A DNA stretch of 28,594 nt from CAIKZZ01 sp035604595 (GCA_035604595.1 DATNIE010000002.1:1-28594); one strand, 5' to 3'; numbered from the stretch's first letter, positions 1 through 7,501 are shown. Numbers and translations: made by a program. Notes: generated by a model not told the origin, from the sequence alone.

Positions 1-297
1 CGAACGCCGCCCGCCATCGACTATCCCGACGGTACGCCTGCAGGCCGCCGACCGAACCGCAGCGTCAGACGTGATACCGATCGCACCGCACCCGTTTGCC
101 GCCAGTGCCGATTGTGACGATGACCACACGCGCAGATGAAGTGTCGTTCACGATGGCCCAACGAACTGGACTCGACGGGTATCGTCTGCGCGTGCCGACG
201 GGGAGCCTCGCAGGATGGATTCGAGCGAGCAGGCTGATTGGCTCGCGCCACCTGCGGAGGTTTTCGTTGCTTACCATCACTACCTGGAGAGTCTGCG
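1..297. other. Left-edge stretch without a supported gene
   Basis: No reading frame here has a convincing start, ribosome site and coding-like composition. Plus-strand frame 1 is open from the first base to a TGA at 112-114 and could be the last 37 codons of a gene entering from the left, but it resembles nothing I know. The final bases, including GGAGA at 286-290, are the leader of the gene starting at 298. Confidence 0.4.
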
Positions 298-603
298 ATG
301 AAGCCGATCAACAAGGTTATTGCAACCGGACTGTTCCTCGGATTTGCGCTTGGCGCCCAGCCGTTGGTCGCGACGGCGGCCCCGGATATGACGGTTCAAC
401 AGGAACGGGCCGCGCATCCGCGAATCGTCGAGGCGATCCATCAGATGCAGGAAGCGTTGAAGGAAATGGAGGCTGCTCCGCATGATTTCGGCGGCAATAA
501 GGCCGCGGCGATGGCCGACACTCGCAAGGCCATCCATTCGCTGAAAAAGGCGCTCTACTACCGCCTCAAGATGGACGACGCAGCGATCGACAGGGCGCAG
601 TGA
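298..603 (+). CDS. Small exported helical protein of unknown function
   Basis: This encodes 101 residues. The start is the ATG at 298, seven bases after a GGAGA ribosome site (286-290); a longer version from 238 would bury the signal peptide. Residues 1-28 form a signal peptide (MKPINK, a hydrophobic stretch, then ATAA), with likely cleavage after Ala27 or Ala28, so the mature protein should be periplasmic or secreted. The mature part is about 73 residues, predicted almost wholly helical, with the motifs HPRIVEAI, DFGGNKAAA and HSLKKAL, suggesting a two-helix hairpin. It has no cysteines and no catalytic motif. The DFGG motif followed by a lysine-rich helix resembles small conserved hypothetical secreted proteins of Proteobacteria, but that is from memory. 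It appears to be a single-gene unit. The gene call is fairly sure; the function is unknown. Confidence 0.75.
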   Translation: MKPINKVIATGLFLGFALGAQPLVATAAPDMTVQQERAAHPRIVEAIHQMQEALKEMEAAPHDFGGNKAAAMADTRKAIHSLKKALYYRLKMDDAAIDRAQ

Positions 604-606
604 TTT

Positions 607-624
607 GACGGGGGCCTGACCCCT
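607..624. repeat. Possible REP-like G-run/C-run hairpin
   Basis: Five G (610-614) followed by CCTGA and four C (620-623) can fold into a short hairpin directly after the stop of the exported-protein gene. The surrounding bases, TTTGAC before and CCCTGAC after, resemble short dispersed REP-type elements I associate with environmental Proteobacteria. There is only one copy in this window, so the repeat status is inference. Confidence 0.25.
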
Positions 625-658
625 GACTGGATGTAAACGAGTGGCTGAGCCGCGCCCC

Positions 659-680
659 CGATGTCCACGAACAGACATCG
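659..680. other. Perfect 7-bp stem-loop downstream of exported-protein gene
   Basis: CGATGTC (659-665) and GACATCG (674-680) are perfect inverted arms around an 8-base loop. No T-run follows on either strand, so it is not a classical intrinsic terminator. It could protect the 3' end of the upstream transcript. Confidence 0.35.
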
Positions 681-818
681 TGGCGCCGCGCCGGTTGAGT
701 GCATGAGCCCTGTCCCGACCTGTCGGACGACCTCGTCCGGGAATCCGACGCGCGTGGAGGTAGGTTTGTCGCGCCGCCTATCCAGGGCGCCCATCAGGCG
801 GTTCAGCAGATATTAATC

Positions 819-859
819 CCCAGTCTTGAAATACATTATAAATGTATGACAAACCTGGG
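819..859. promoter_or_regulatory. 41-base nested symmetric dyad, AT-rich core
   Basis: Three sets of inverted arms share one centre at position 839. CCCAG (819-823) pairs with CTGGG (855-859), TTG (826-828) with CAA (850-852), and ATACATT (831-837) with AATGTAT (841-847), leaving an ATA core. The AT-rich core contrasts with the GC-rich surroundings. It lies about 50 bases past the pilZ stop. The minus strand of the core contains a perfect TATAAT (840 to 835) but no good -35. It could be an operator for a dimeric regulator, a recombination site or an RNA hairpin; no T-run supports a terminator. Confidence 0.4.
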
Positions 860-910
860 ATAAAACTTCCACAGCCCGACCGGTGCGACGTGCGCCGGTG
901 CGCACGGGAG

Positions 911-1261
911 TCACATCGTGTGCGTCGGCTTGTCTCCGCCGAGGGCGCCGGCGAGATAGTTCTCGATCTTCTTCTGCGTGTTGCCGCCGTCCTGGTCGGA
1001 GAACTGCACGCCGATGCCGGCGACCCGCCGGCCGGCGACACCCTTGGGCGTCACCCAGATTACGCGACCAGCCACCGGCAGCTTCTCTTCCTCTCCCATG
1101 AGGTTCAGCAGCATGAATACCTCATCGCCAAGGCGGTAGTTGCTGTTCGTCGGGATGAACAGTCCGCCGTTTTTGACGAACGGCATGTACGCGAGGTACA
1201 GCGCACTCTTGTCCTTGATCGTGAGCGTGAGAAGTCCCGGCTTGTTCGCTGGCTGTCGCAT
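911..1261 (-). CDS. pilZ: Type IV pilus assembly PilZ-domain protein
   Basis: This 116-residue single-domain PilZ protein matches the type IV pilus PilZ family: IKDKSALYLAYMPFV, then NGGLFIPT, LGDEVFMLLNL, GRVIWVTPKG and GIGVQF. The canonical cyclic-di-GMP motifs are missing: there is no RxxxR before the barrel, and the (D/N)xSxxG position reads KNGGLF. This fits the non-binding PilZ of Xanthomonas and Pseudomonas (XAC1133/PA2960 type), which works through the PilB ATPase and FimX in pilus biogenesis. The ATG at 1261 follows AAGGA by about six bases. The gene sits 15 bases after holB as the last gene of the operon, its usual place in Pseudomonas and Xanthomonas. The tatD gene that often follows is absent. 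The family assignment is confident. Confidence 0.92.
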   Translation of the reverse strand: MRQPANKPGLLTLTIKDKSALYLAYMPFVKNGGLFIPTNSNYRLGDEVFMLLNLMGEEEKLPVAGRVIWVTPKGVAGRRVAGIGVQFSDQDGGNTQKKIENYLAGALGGDKPTHTM

Positions 1262-1276
1262 CGGCTTCCTTGGACG

Positions 1277-2296
1277 TCAGCGGGTCCGGTCGGCGCGGGC
1301 AGTCATGAGTTCGCGGGCCAGCATGCCGAGCACCTGCTCCCAGAGCATCGTGACATTGGCCGGACCGCGCAGGGCCGCTTGTGCGACGCGCAACTGATCG
1401 AGGATCGCATACAGACCCTGAATATGTCGCGTCCGGGCAGCGGAAGGCAAGCCCGGATTCCCCGGACTGTGACCCGGTGAGGCGGTGAGCAGCCCGCGGC
1501 GGATCCGATCGGTGACCCAGTTCTCCATCCAGCGCAGGCGCTCGGCCGGCAGCCGCTTCTGGCAGTGCTCGGCGAGGGCCACAAGGTCCGTGCTCGGCTT
1601 GGCGAGCAGCGAGGGCACCTCGGACATCTCCTTCTCGAGGTCGATCGCTCCGGCGCGCGCAAGTTCGACGGCGGCGACCGGCGCTCCCGCCGCGAGTGCC
1701 AGCAGTCCCGGCCACTGGATCTCGGCGTCGAGTGCCTTGAGCCAGGCGAGCGCGCGCTCTGCATCGGGCCGGAGGACCGCGATGCGCTGGCAGCGGCTCG
1801 CAACGGTCGCCGGCAGGCGCTCCGGGCGCGCGACCGTCAGGATCAGGAGGGCGCCGGCGGACGGCTCCTCGAGGGTCTTGAGCAGCGCATTCGCGCCATA
1901 GGGATTCAGCGCATCGGCCGGGTCGATGATGGCGACTTTCCGCCCGCCGCGGTAGCTCTTGAGTGTGAGCGCCGTGATCATGTCGCGGATGTCGTCGACG
2001 GCGATCTGCTTCTTCTCCTCGACGAGCCCGACGCGTCGAAGGTCCGGGTGCGTGCCGGCCTCGTGAAGCACGCAGGAAGGACAGGCACCGCAGGGGCCGG
2101 AGCCTGGCCGATCGCACAGCGCGAAGCGTGCGATGAAGTCGGCTAGCGCTGCCTTGCCGAGGCCTTGCTGGCCGCGAATCAGCAATGCGTGCGGCAGCCT
2201 CCGCTCGGCGATCGCGCTCGCGATCCGGGCGCGGGCCGTCGCGAGCCACGGCGCCGCGGCCGCAAGCGCGTGACTGCGGGTGTCAGGCAGGCTCAC
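1277..2296 (-). CDS. holB: DNA polymerase III subunit delta'
   Basis: This encodes 339 residues, the usual size for the clamp-loader delta' subunit, which helps load the beta clamp at replication forks. Visible marks are LPHALLIRG then GQQGLGKAA (a degenerate P-loop around residues 42-50), four zinc-binding cysteines at about 61, 69, 72 and 75 (CGACPSC), HPD, the sensor region IDPADALNPYGANALLKTLEEP, and SRCQRI. As in many delta' proteins, the lysine of the P-loop is followed by Ala rather than Ser/Thr, so ATP hydrolysis is not expected. I chose the GTG at 2296 because it overlaps the tmk stop as GTGA, implying coupled translation. The frame stays open upstream to 2653, but that part is a shadow of tmk. 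Confidence 0.95.
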   Translation of the reverse strand: MSLPDTRSHALAAAAPWLATARARIASAIAERRLPHALLIRGQQGLGKAALADFIARFALCDRPGSGPCGACPSCVLHEAGTHPDLRRVGLVEEKKQIAVDDIRDMITALTLKSYRGGRKVAIIDPADALNPYGANALLKTLEEPSAGALLILTVARPERLPATVASRCQRIAVLRPDAERALAWLKALDAEIQWPGLLALAAGAPVAAVELARAGAIDLEKEMSEVPSLLAKPSTDLVALAEHCQKRLPAERLRWMENWVTDRIRRGLLTASPGHSPGNPGLPSAARTRHIQGLYAILDQLRVAQAALRGPANVTMLWEQVLGMLARELMTARADRTR

Positions 2297-2928
2297 GCGA
2301 GTCCCGCGAGGGGCGCCACGTGGCCCCAGATGCTCTCGGCGACTTCCTCGACGCTCGCCGTCGCATCGACGCGGCGGATTCGTTTCGGGTCGGCGGCGGC
2401 GAGCTTGAGGTAGCTCGCCCGCGCACGCTCGAAGAATGCGTCGGTTTCCGCCTCGATGCGGTCGGGCCCCTCGGCACGGCTGTACGCGCGTCTGAGCGCG
2501 AACGCAACCGGCGCATCGAGCAGCACCGTGAGATCGGGAGTCAGCCCGCGCTGCGCGAGGCGGGCGAGCGGTTCGATGTCCGCGTCCGGCACGCCGCGGC
2601 CGCCGCCCTGGTAGGCGTAAGTGGCGTCCGTGTAGCGATCGCACAGCACCCATGCCCCGCGCTCGAGCGCGGGACGCACGAGGTTTTCGGTATGCACGGC
2701 CCGCGAGGCGAACATCAGCAGCAGCTCGGCCGCCACCGGCACCGCCTCCCCTGGCTCCGTCAGCACGAGCGCGCGGATTCGCTCGGCGAGCGGAGTGCCG
2801 CCTGGCTCGCGGGTCACGACGATCTCGCGGCCAGTCGCGCCCAGGCGCACGGCCAGCCGATCGAGCTGGGTCGACTTTCCGACCCCCTCGATCCCCTCAA
2901 AGGTGATGAACCTGCCGCGCGCGCTCAT
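2293..2928 (-). CDS. tmk: Thymidylate (dTMP) kinase
   Basis: This encodes 211 residues, matching bacterial dTMP kinases, which phosphorylate dTMP to dTDP with ATP in the cytoplasm, an essential step to dTTP. The P-loop GIEGVGKST is at residues 12-20. VTREPGGTPLAE is the dTMP-contact motif, and CDRYTDATYAYQGGGRG holds the DRY motif and substrate-binding segment. LLDAPVAFALRR and the Arg-containing LID region follow. The start is the ATG at 2928. The stop of mltG lies two bases upstream and the tmk stop overlaps the holB start by four bases, so mltG, tmk and holB are clearly co-transcribed. The order tmk-holB is conserved across Gammaproteobacteria. Confidence 0.97.
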   Translation of the reverse strand: MSARGRFITFEGIEGVGKSTQLDRLAVRLGATGREIVVTREPGGTPLAERIRALVLTEPGEAVPVAAELLLMFASRAVHTENLVRPALERGAWVLCDRYTDATYAYQGGGRGVPDADIEPLARLAQRGLTPDLTVLLDAPVAFALRRAYSRAEGPDRIEAETDAFFERARASYLKLAAADPKRIRRVDATASVEEVAESIWGHVAPLAGLA

Positions 2929-2930
2929 GC

Positions 2931-3971
2931 TCAGCGTCCCAGGGAGTTCTGTCCGCGCAGCCGCGCGAGGTAGCGGCCGACTGCCGCATTGTGCTCCTCG
3001 AGCGTGCGCGAAAAATCGTGCCGGCCGTCGCCGCGACCGCTGGCGACGAAGTACAGCTCGTCGGTATCCAGCGGCTGCACCGCCGCCGCGAGCGAGGCTG
3101 CACCCGGAAGGGCGATCGGCGTCGGCGGCAGCCCGTCGCGTGTGTACGTATTGTAGGGCGTGTCGGTCGTCAGGTCTCGCTTCCGGATGTTGCCTTCATA
3201 GGATGTGCCCATGCCGTAGATCACGGTCGGGTCGGTCTGCAACCGCATGCCGCGGCGCAGGCGGTTGACGAATACCGCGGCGATTCGCGACCGCTCGTCG
3301 GGCGCGCCGGTCTCCTTCTCGATGATCGAGGCAAGGATCAGCACTTCGTAGGGGCTCGACAGGGGCAAGTCGGGTCGGCGCTCGCGCCAGGCTGTTGCAA
3401 GTCGATCCTTGAGTCGCGCATGGGCGAGCTTCAATACGTCGAGGTCGGTGGCACCGCGCGGCACGAGATAAGTGTCCGGGAAGAGCTCGCCTTCGGGGGC
3501 AACCCTTGGCGCGCCGAGCTCGGTCATCAGCGTCGCGTCGGGCTCGGGCGCCAGGGTCTTACGGATGACGGGGTTCGCCTGAATCGCCGCGAGTGCGGCC
3601 GCGAACGTCCAGCCTTCGACGAGCGTCACCGGATGCAGCACGACCCGGCCTTCGACGAGCTGGTCGAGGAGTCCCGCCGGGCTTGTGCCTGGAGCGATGG
3701 AGTATTCGCCGGCTTGAATGCGCGCGGCCAGTCCGTCACGGCGGGCGATGAGCGCCCACAGCCGCGGATGGTCGAGAATGCCGCGCGCGGCGAGCGCCTG
3801 GGCGACGGATGCGAGCGGCACGCCGGGCGCCACCTCGAGTATCTGCGGAGCCGTGACGCGCGCGAGTGGAGCACGGTACCAGTTGTCGGCCGCGTAATAG
3901 GCGAGCCCGACAGCGAGCACGAGCGCGACGACGATCGCGACGTAGAGCTTGACGAGCGTGCTTGCTCTCAC
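2931..3971 (-). CDS. mltG: Endolytic murein transglycosylase MltG (YceG)
   Basis: MltG cleaves nascent glycan strands at the inner membrane and is thought to terminate peptidoglycan polymerisation. With the chosen GTG start at 3971 the protein is 346 residues, close to the E. coli enzyme. It has a short cytoplasmic N-terminus, one membrane segment (about residues 8-27), a LysM-like part and the YceG catalytic domain. The catalytic Glu lies in ASIIEKETGAPDERSRIA at about residue 218, the same number as in E. coli. LQTDPTVIYGMG, YNTYTRDGLPP, IALPGAASL and LYFVASG are all present. The GTG at 3971 overlaps the pabC stop as GTGA. A GTG at 3974 or an in-frame start at 4052 is possible, but the latter would overlap pabC by 85 bases. 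Confidence 0.93.
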   Translation of the reverse strand: MRASTLVKLYVAIVVALVLAVGLAYYAADNWYRAPLARVTAPQILEVAPGVPLASVAQALAARGILDHPRLWALIARRDGLAARIQAGEYSIAPGTSPAGLLDQLVEGRVVLHPVTLVEGWTFAAALAAIQANPVIRKTLAPEPDATLMTELGAPRVAPEGELFPDTYLVPRGATDLDVLKLAHARLKDRLATAWRERRPDLPLSSPYEVLILASIIEKETGAPDERSRIAAVFVNRLRRGMRLQTDPTVIYGMGTSYEGNIRKRDLTTDTPYNTYTRDGLPPTPIALPGAASLAAAVQPLDTDELYFVASGRGDGRHDFSRTLEEHNAAVGRYLARLRGQNSLGR

Positions 3972-4771
3972 CACTCGCGCACCCAGGCCTGCGCGCGCCG
4001 CGCCCAGGGACCGACCGGCCAGGCGTCTGCGGCGCATCTTCGGACCGGCCATGCCCCGATGAGTGCGTTCGTGACGAACACCTCGCTCGCCCCGCCAAGC
4101 TCGTCCGGGCCCAGGTCGCGCTCGATGACCCGCGCACCCGAGTTGCGGAACGCCTCGAGAAGCGCGCCGCGCATCACGCCCGCGACTCCCGCCCGCGTCA
4201 GCGCCGGCGTGACCAGCTCCTCGTCTATGACCGCGAACACGTTGGTCATCGTGCCGGAGATGACCCGACCATGCACGTCGAGCATCAACCCCTCAGGGAT
4301 GGAGGGGTCGGCCCACTCGCGGCGCGCCAGCACCTGCTCGAGGCGGTTCAGGTGTTTCATGCCCGCGAGCAGCGGTTGCTCGGCGAGCCGCGTCGTGCAC
4401 AGGCGCAGTGTCACGCCCTGCTCGGCGAAGCTCGCCGGCCGCACGCGCGCCGGGAGCGCTGCGATCCAGCGGCGGACGGCACCTCCCGGGTCGGCCACAT
4501 AGCCGCCCCCGCCCCGGCCGCGGGTGACGATGAGTTTGACCACGCCGGCGCCGGGCGAACGCGCGGCGGCCAGGAGTTCGCGACGGCAGATATCCTCGTC
4601 GGGCGCCGCGAGCCCGAGCCGCCCGCAGCCGTCGCTCAGGCGCGCCAAATGCCGCTCGAGGAGCCGGAGCCTGCCGTCGACGACCGCGAGCGTCTCGAAG
4701 AGCCCGTCGCCGAATTCAAGGCCGCGGTCGGGATAGCCGTCGGCCATCGCGGCACCGTCGAGCCAGAGCAT
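3968..4771 (-). CDS. pabC: Aminodeoxychorismate lyase
   Basis: This 267-residue fold-type IV PLP enzyme splits 4-amino-4-deoxychorismate into p-aminobenzoate and pyruvate for folate synthesis. Family marks are MLWLDG, DRGLEFGDGLFET, the PLP lysine in GMKHLNRLEQV (Lys139; E. coli uses Lys140), EGLMLD, GRVISGTMTNVFAV and the C-terminal SEVFVTNALIGAWPV. The ATG at 4771 shares one base with the pabB stop (TGATG), and its own stop overlaps the mltG start. The pabB neighbour confirms the folate role against branched-chain or D-amino-acid aminotransferases of the same fold. Confidence 0.95.
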   Translation of the reverse strand: MLWLDGAAMADGYPDRGLEFGDGLFETLAVVDGRLRLLERHLARLSDGCGRLGLAAPDEDICRRELLAAARSPGAGVVKLIVTRGRGGGGYVADPGGAVRRWIAALPARVRPASFAEQGVTLRLCTTRLAEQPLLAGMKHLNRLEQVLARREWADPSIPEGLMLDVHGRVISGTMTNVFAVIDEELVTPALTRAGVAGVMRGALLEAFRNSGARVIERDLGPDELGGASEVFVTNALIGAWPVRRCAADAWPVGPWARRAQAWVREW

Positions 4772-6165
4772 CAGCGAGGCTCCGCGGTCAATGCCCGGAC
4801 GAGTCCCTGCGCCTTGGCCCTCGTCTCGTCGAGCTCGCGGGCGGGATCGGAGTCGGCGACGATCCCGGCGCCTGCCTTGACGCTGAGCTGCTGCGAGCCG
4901 TTCTCGGCTTCAAGAACGACGGCGGTGCGAATCAGGATATTGAGATCGAGGCTGCCGTCGCGGGACAGGTAGCCGAACGACCCCGTGTAGGCCCCGCGCG
5001 GGGCTCCCTCGAGCTCGGCGATGATCTCCATGCAGCGGACCTTCGGGCAGCCGGTGATCGTGCCGCCCGGGAACATGGCGCGGATGATCCCGCCGGGTGT
5101 GACCTCCGGTCGCAACTGTCCGCGGACGTTCGACACGATGTGGTGCACGTGCGCGTAGCTCTCGATCGTCATGTACTCATCGACGAGGACACTGCCACCG
5201 ACCGAGATCCGCCCGAGATCGTTGCGCTCGAGGTCGAGCAGCATCACGTGCTCGGCCTGTTCCTTCGCATTGGCGCGCAGTTCGCTCATGACCACGGCAT
5301 CATTGCCCCGGCGCGGCCGCGTGCCGGCGATCGGGCGCGTCTCGACCGAACCGCGGCGGCTCGCGACCAGCCGCTCCGGCGAGGTCGACAGTACCGTCAG
5401 CCCCGGGAGCGCCGCGAGGCCGGCGAACGGGCCGGGGTTCGAGCGCCGCAAGCGCGCATAGAGTGCCGCCGCCGTCACCCCGCCCGGGAGACTCGTCCGC
5501 CACTCGCGCGCCAGGTTCGCCTGGTAGATGTCCCCGGCCGCGATGTACTCGAGCGCACGGCGGATCGCCTCGACGTAGCGCGCGGGATCGTCCTCCACGA
5601 GCGCGAGCGGCGGCAGCTGCGGAAGCGGGGGTTCCGCGGCGGGGCGCGCCGCGAGCGCCTGCTCTAGTGCGGCCAGGTCCTCCTCGGAACCGGTTTCGCC
5701 CACGAGCCACGTCTCGCCCGCCCGGTGGTCGTAGATCGCCGAGGCCCGGACCCGGAACGCGCCGGCGACGAGGCCGCTCGCAGCGGGGAGCTTCAGGCGC
5801 GGTTCGACCTCCTCGGCGAGCTCGTATCCGAGGTACACGAACCAGCCACCGGTGAACGGGAGGCGCGCCGCGGGACCCCTGGGGGGCGGCTGTTTCTCGG
5901 CGGCAAACCAGCGATCGAGGGCGCCGAGAAAGGTCCGCGACCCGGCCGCTGCACCCGTGAGCCGCCCTCCCGCCTCGAGCAGGAGTGCGTCTGGCGAGGC
6001 GGCGAGTAGCAGGTCGTAGCGCGCATGCGGCCCCCCCTCGCTCGCGCTCTCGAGCAGGAACGGGTAGCGCCCAGGCGCCGCCGCGTGGGCGGCGAGGAAG
6101 TCCGGCCGCCAGCGCCCGAGGCAGCGAGTGATCGGCTCGAGTTGGACGACGGGGGCGGCCTCCAC
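4771..6165 (-). CDS. pabB: Aminodeoxychorismate synthase component I
   Basis: This 464-residue chorismate-utilising enzyme is expected to aminate chorismate to 4-amino-4-deoxychorismate, with ammonia from a PabA glutaminase that is not encoded here. The N-terminal subdomain contains GGWFVYLGYELAEEVEP. The catalytic part has YQANLAREW, FAGLAAL, STSPERLV, RPIAGT (about residues 275-280), RNDLGR (about 312-317), HHIVSNVRG, FPGGTITGCPKVRCMEI, GAYTGSFGYLS and GAGIVADSDP. The RPIAGT segment carries Ala where E. coli PabB has its nucleophilic Lys274 (PIKGT); Ala is typical of anthranilate synthase TrpE. The fabF-pabB-pabC context still favours PabB. The start is a GTG at 6165, ten bases after fabF; an ATG at 6176 overlapping the fabF stop is out of frame. 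Confidence 0.88.
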   Translation of the reverse strand: MEAAPVVQLEPITRCLGRWRPDFLAAHAAAPGRYPFLLESASEGGPHARYDLLLAASPDALLLEAGGRLTGAAAGSRTFLGALDRWFAAEKQPPPRGPAARLPFTGGWFVYLGYELAEEVEPRLKLPAASGLVAGAFRVRASAIYDHRAGETWLVGETGSEEDLAALEQALAARPAAEPPLPQLPPLALVEDDPARYVEAIRRALEYIAAGDIYQANLAREWRTSLPGGVTAAALYARLRRSNPGPFAGLAALPGLTVLSTSPERLVASRRGSVETRPIAGTRPRRGNDAVVMSELRANAKEQAEHVMLLDLERNDLGRISVGGSVLVDEYMTIESYAHVHHIVSNVRGQLRPEVTPGGIIRAMFPGGTITGCPKVRCMEIIAELEGAPRGAYTGSFGYLSRDGSLDLNILIRTAVVLEAENGSQQLSVKAGAGIVADSDPARELDETRAKAQGLVRALTAEPR

Positions 6166-6175
6166 GGCGGCGCCA

Positions 6176-7420
6176 TCAGCGCAGCCGGCGGAACACCAGG
6201 CTGCCGTTGGTGCCGCCGAATCCGAAGGAGTTCGACAGGGCCACCTCGATCTTCATCTTCCGCGCCGTGTTCGGCACGTAGTCGAGGTCGCACTTCGGGT
6301 CGGGATTCTCGAGGTTGATCGTCGGCGGAGCGACCTGGTCGCGGATCGCGAGGATCGAGAACAGCGCCTCGACGGCGCCGGCCGCCCCGAGCAGGTGGCC
6401 GGTGACGGACTTGGTCGAGCTGATCGCGACGCGAGCTGCGCTCGAACCAAGCACCCGCCTGATGGCCACGGTCTCGGCGATATCCCCGAGCGGCGTCGAG
6501 GTTGCGTGGGCGTTGATGTAGTCGAGGGCGTCCGGCGTGACGCCCGCATCGTTGAGCGCATTCGACATCGCGAGGCGCGCGCCGTCGCCGTCTTCGGGCG
6601 GGGCCGTGATGTGATGGGCATCGCCGCTCATACCGAGCCCGGCGAACTCGGCGTAGATCGTGGCTCCCCTCGCCCTGGCGTGCTCGTAATCCTCGAGCAT
6701 CAGCGCGCCGGCACCATCGGCCATGACGAAGCCGTCGCGATCTCGGTCCCAGGGTCGGCTGGCGCGGGTCGGATCGTCGTTGCGCTCGGACAGCGCTTTC
6801 GCCTGACAGAAGCCGGCGACGGCGAGCGGAGTGATCGCCATCTCGGCGCCGCCCGCCAGCATCGCGTCGGCGTCCCCGTACTGGATCGTGCGCGCGGCAA
6901 TTCCAATCGTGTGCGTCGACGTGGTGCAGGCCGTGGCCAACGCCAGGTTCGGGCCCTTGAGGCCGTACCGGATCGACACGTGCCCCGAGATCATGTTGAT
7001 GATGCAGGCCGGCACGAAGAACGGCGATACCTTGCGCGGCCCCTTGGCCTCGAGCAGTTTCACGTGGTTGATCTGGATCGTGTCGAGGCCGCCGATCCCG
7101 GCGCCCATCGCAACCCCGATCCGCGGAGCGTTGGCGGCAGTCACCTCGAGCCCCGAGTCCTTGAGCGCCTGGGTCGCCGCGGCGAAGCCGTACTGGAGGA
7201 ACCCGTCCATGCGCCGGGCCTCTTTCGCTTCGAGGTACTCCTCGACGTTGAAGCCGCGGACGTCCCCGGCGAAGCGGGTCGGATAGTTGCTGACGTCGAA
7301 ACGTCCGATCGGCCCGATGTAGCTGCGGCCGTTGACGACGTTGTCCCAGGCCTCGGCCACCTGGCTGCCGACCGGTGAGACGATTCCAAGGCCGGTAACG
7401 ACGACACGACGCTTGGTCAA
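6176..7420 (-). CDS. fabF: 3-oxoacyl-ACP synthase II (KASII)
   Basis: This 414-residue condensing enzyme elongates acyl-ACP with malonyl-ACP in cytoplasmic fatty-acid synthesis. It shows VVVTGLGIVSPVG at the N-terminus, the active-site Cys in ATACTTSTHTIG (about residue 163), the first His in NAHATSTPLGD (about 303), and TKSVTGHLLGAAG with Lys and the second His (about 340). NSFGFGGTNGSLVF lies near the C-terminus. The start is a TTG at 7420, four bases after a strong GGAGG (7429 to 7425). It follows acpP after 97 bases holding a stable hairpin, so acpP and fabF may be expressed at different levels from one transcript. The order acpP-fabF is standard. Confidence 0.96.
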   Translation of the reverse strand: MTKRRVVVTGLGIVSPVGSQVAEAWDNVVNGRSYIGPIGRFDVSNYPTRFAGDVRGFNVEEYLEAKEARRMDGFLQYGFAAATQALKDSGLEVTAANAPRIGVAMGAGIGGLDTIQINHVKLLEAKGPRKVSPFFVPACIINMISGHVSIRYGLKGPNLALATACTTSTHTIGIAARTIQYGDADAMLAGGAEMAITPLAVAGFCQAKALSERNDDPTRASRPWDRDRDGFVMADGAGALMLEDYEHARARGATIYAEFAGLGMSGDAHHITAPPEDGDGARLAMSNALNDAGVTPDALDYINAHATSTPLGDIAETVAIRRVLGSSAARVAISSTKSVTGHLLGAAGAVEALFSILAIRDQVAPPTINLENPDPKCDLDYVPNTARKMKIEVALSNSFGFGGTNGSLVFRRLR

Positions 7421-7478
7421 GGCGCCTCCGCGATTGAAGCCGAACTGGAAAGTGGTCGAACCGGCGACTCAGGGCGGC

Positions 7479-7501
7479 GAACCCGGCGCCGGGCCGGGTT
7501 C
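7479..7501 (-). other. Strong hairpin between acpP and fabF
   Basis: Perfect 9-base GC-rich arms, GAACCCGGC (7479-7487) and GCCGGGTTC (7493-7501), flank a 5-base loop in the acpP-fabF gap, 16 bases past the acpP stop. No T-run follows in the direction of transcription, so it is probably an mRNA stabiliser or a partial attenuator rather than a full terminator. It could help keep acpP mRNA more abundant than fabF. Confidence 0.6.

Larger units (their letters stand above)
604..910. other. Intergenic stretch with hairpins and an AT-rich dyad
   Basis: No protein gene is supported between the small exported protein and the end of pilZ. The stretch holds a G-run/C-run motif at 610-623, a perfect 7-base stem-loop at 659-680 and a large nested dyad at 819-859, each listed separately. 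The portion from about 805 to 870 is markedly AT-rich compared with everything around it. Confidence 0.6.

Noticed and set aside
3972..4052. Longer N-terminus for mltG from 4052
   Set aside because: It would overlap pabC by 85 bases and add an arginine-rich shadow segment; the GTGA overlap at 3971 gives a length and a catalytic Glu number equal to E. coli MltG.
6174..6176. ATG overlapping the fabF stop as a pabB start
   Set aside because: It is out of frame with pabB; the GTG at 6165 is the in-frame start.
6128..7378. 416-codon plus-strand frame opposite fabF
   Set aside because: FabF active-site motifs are all on the minus strand; the plus-strand translation has no recognisable domain.
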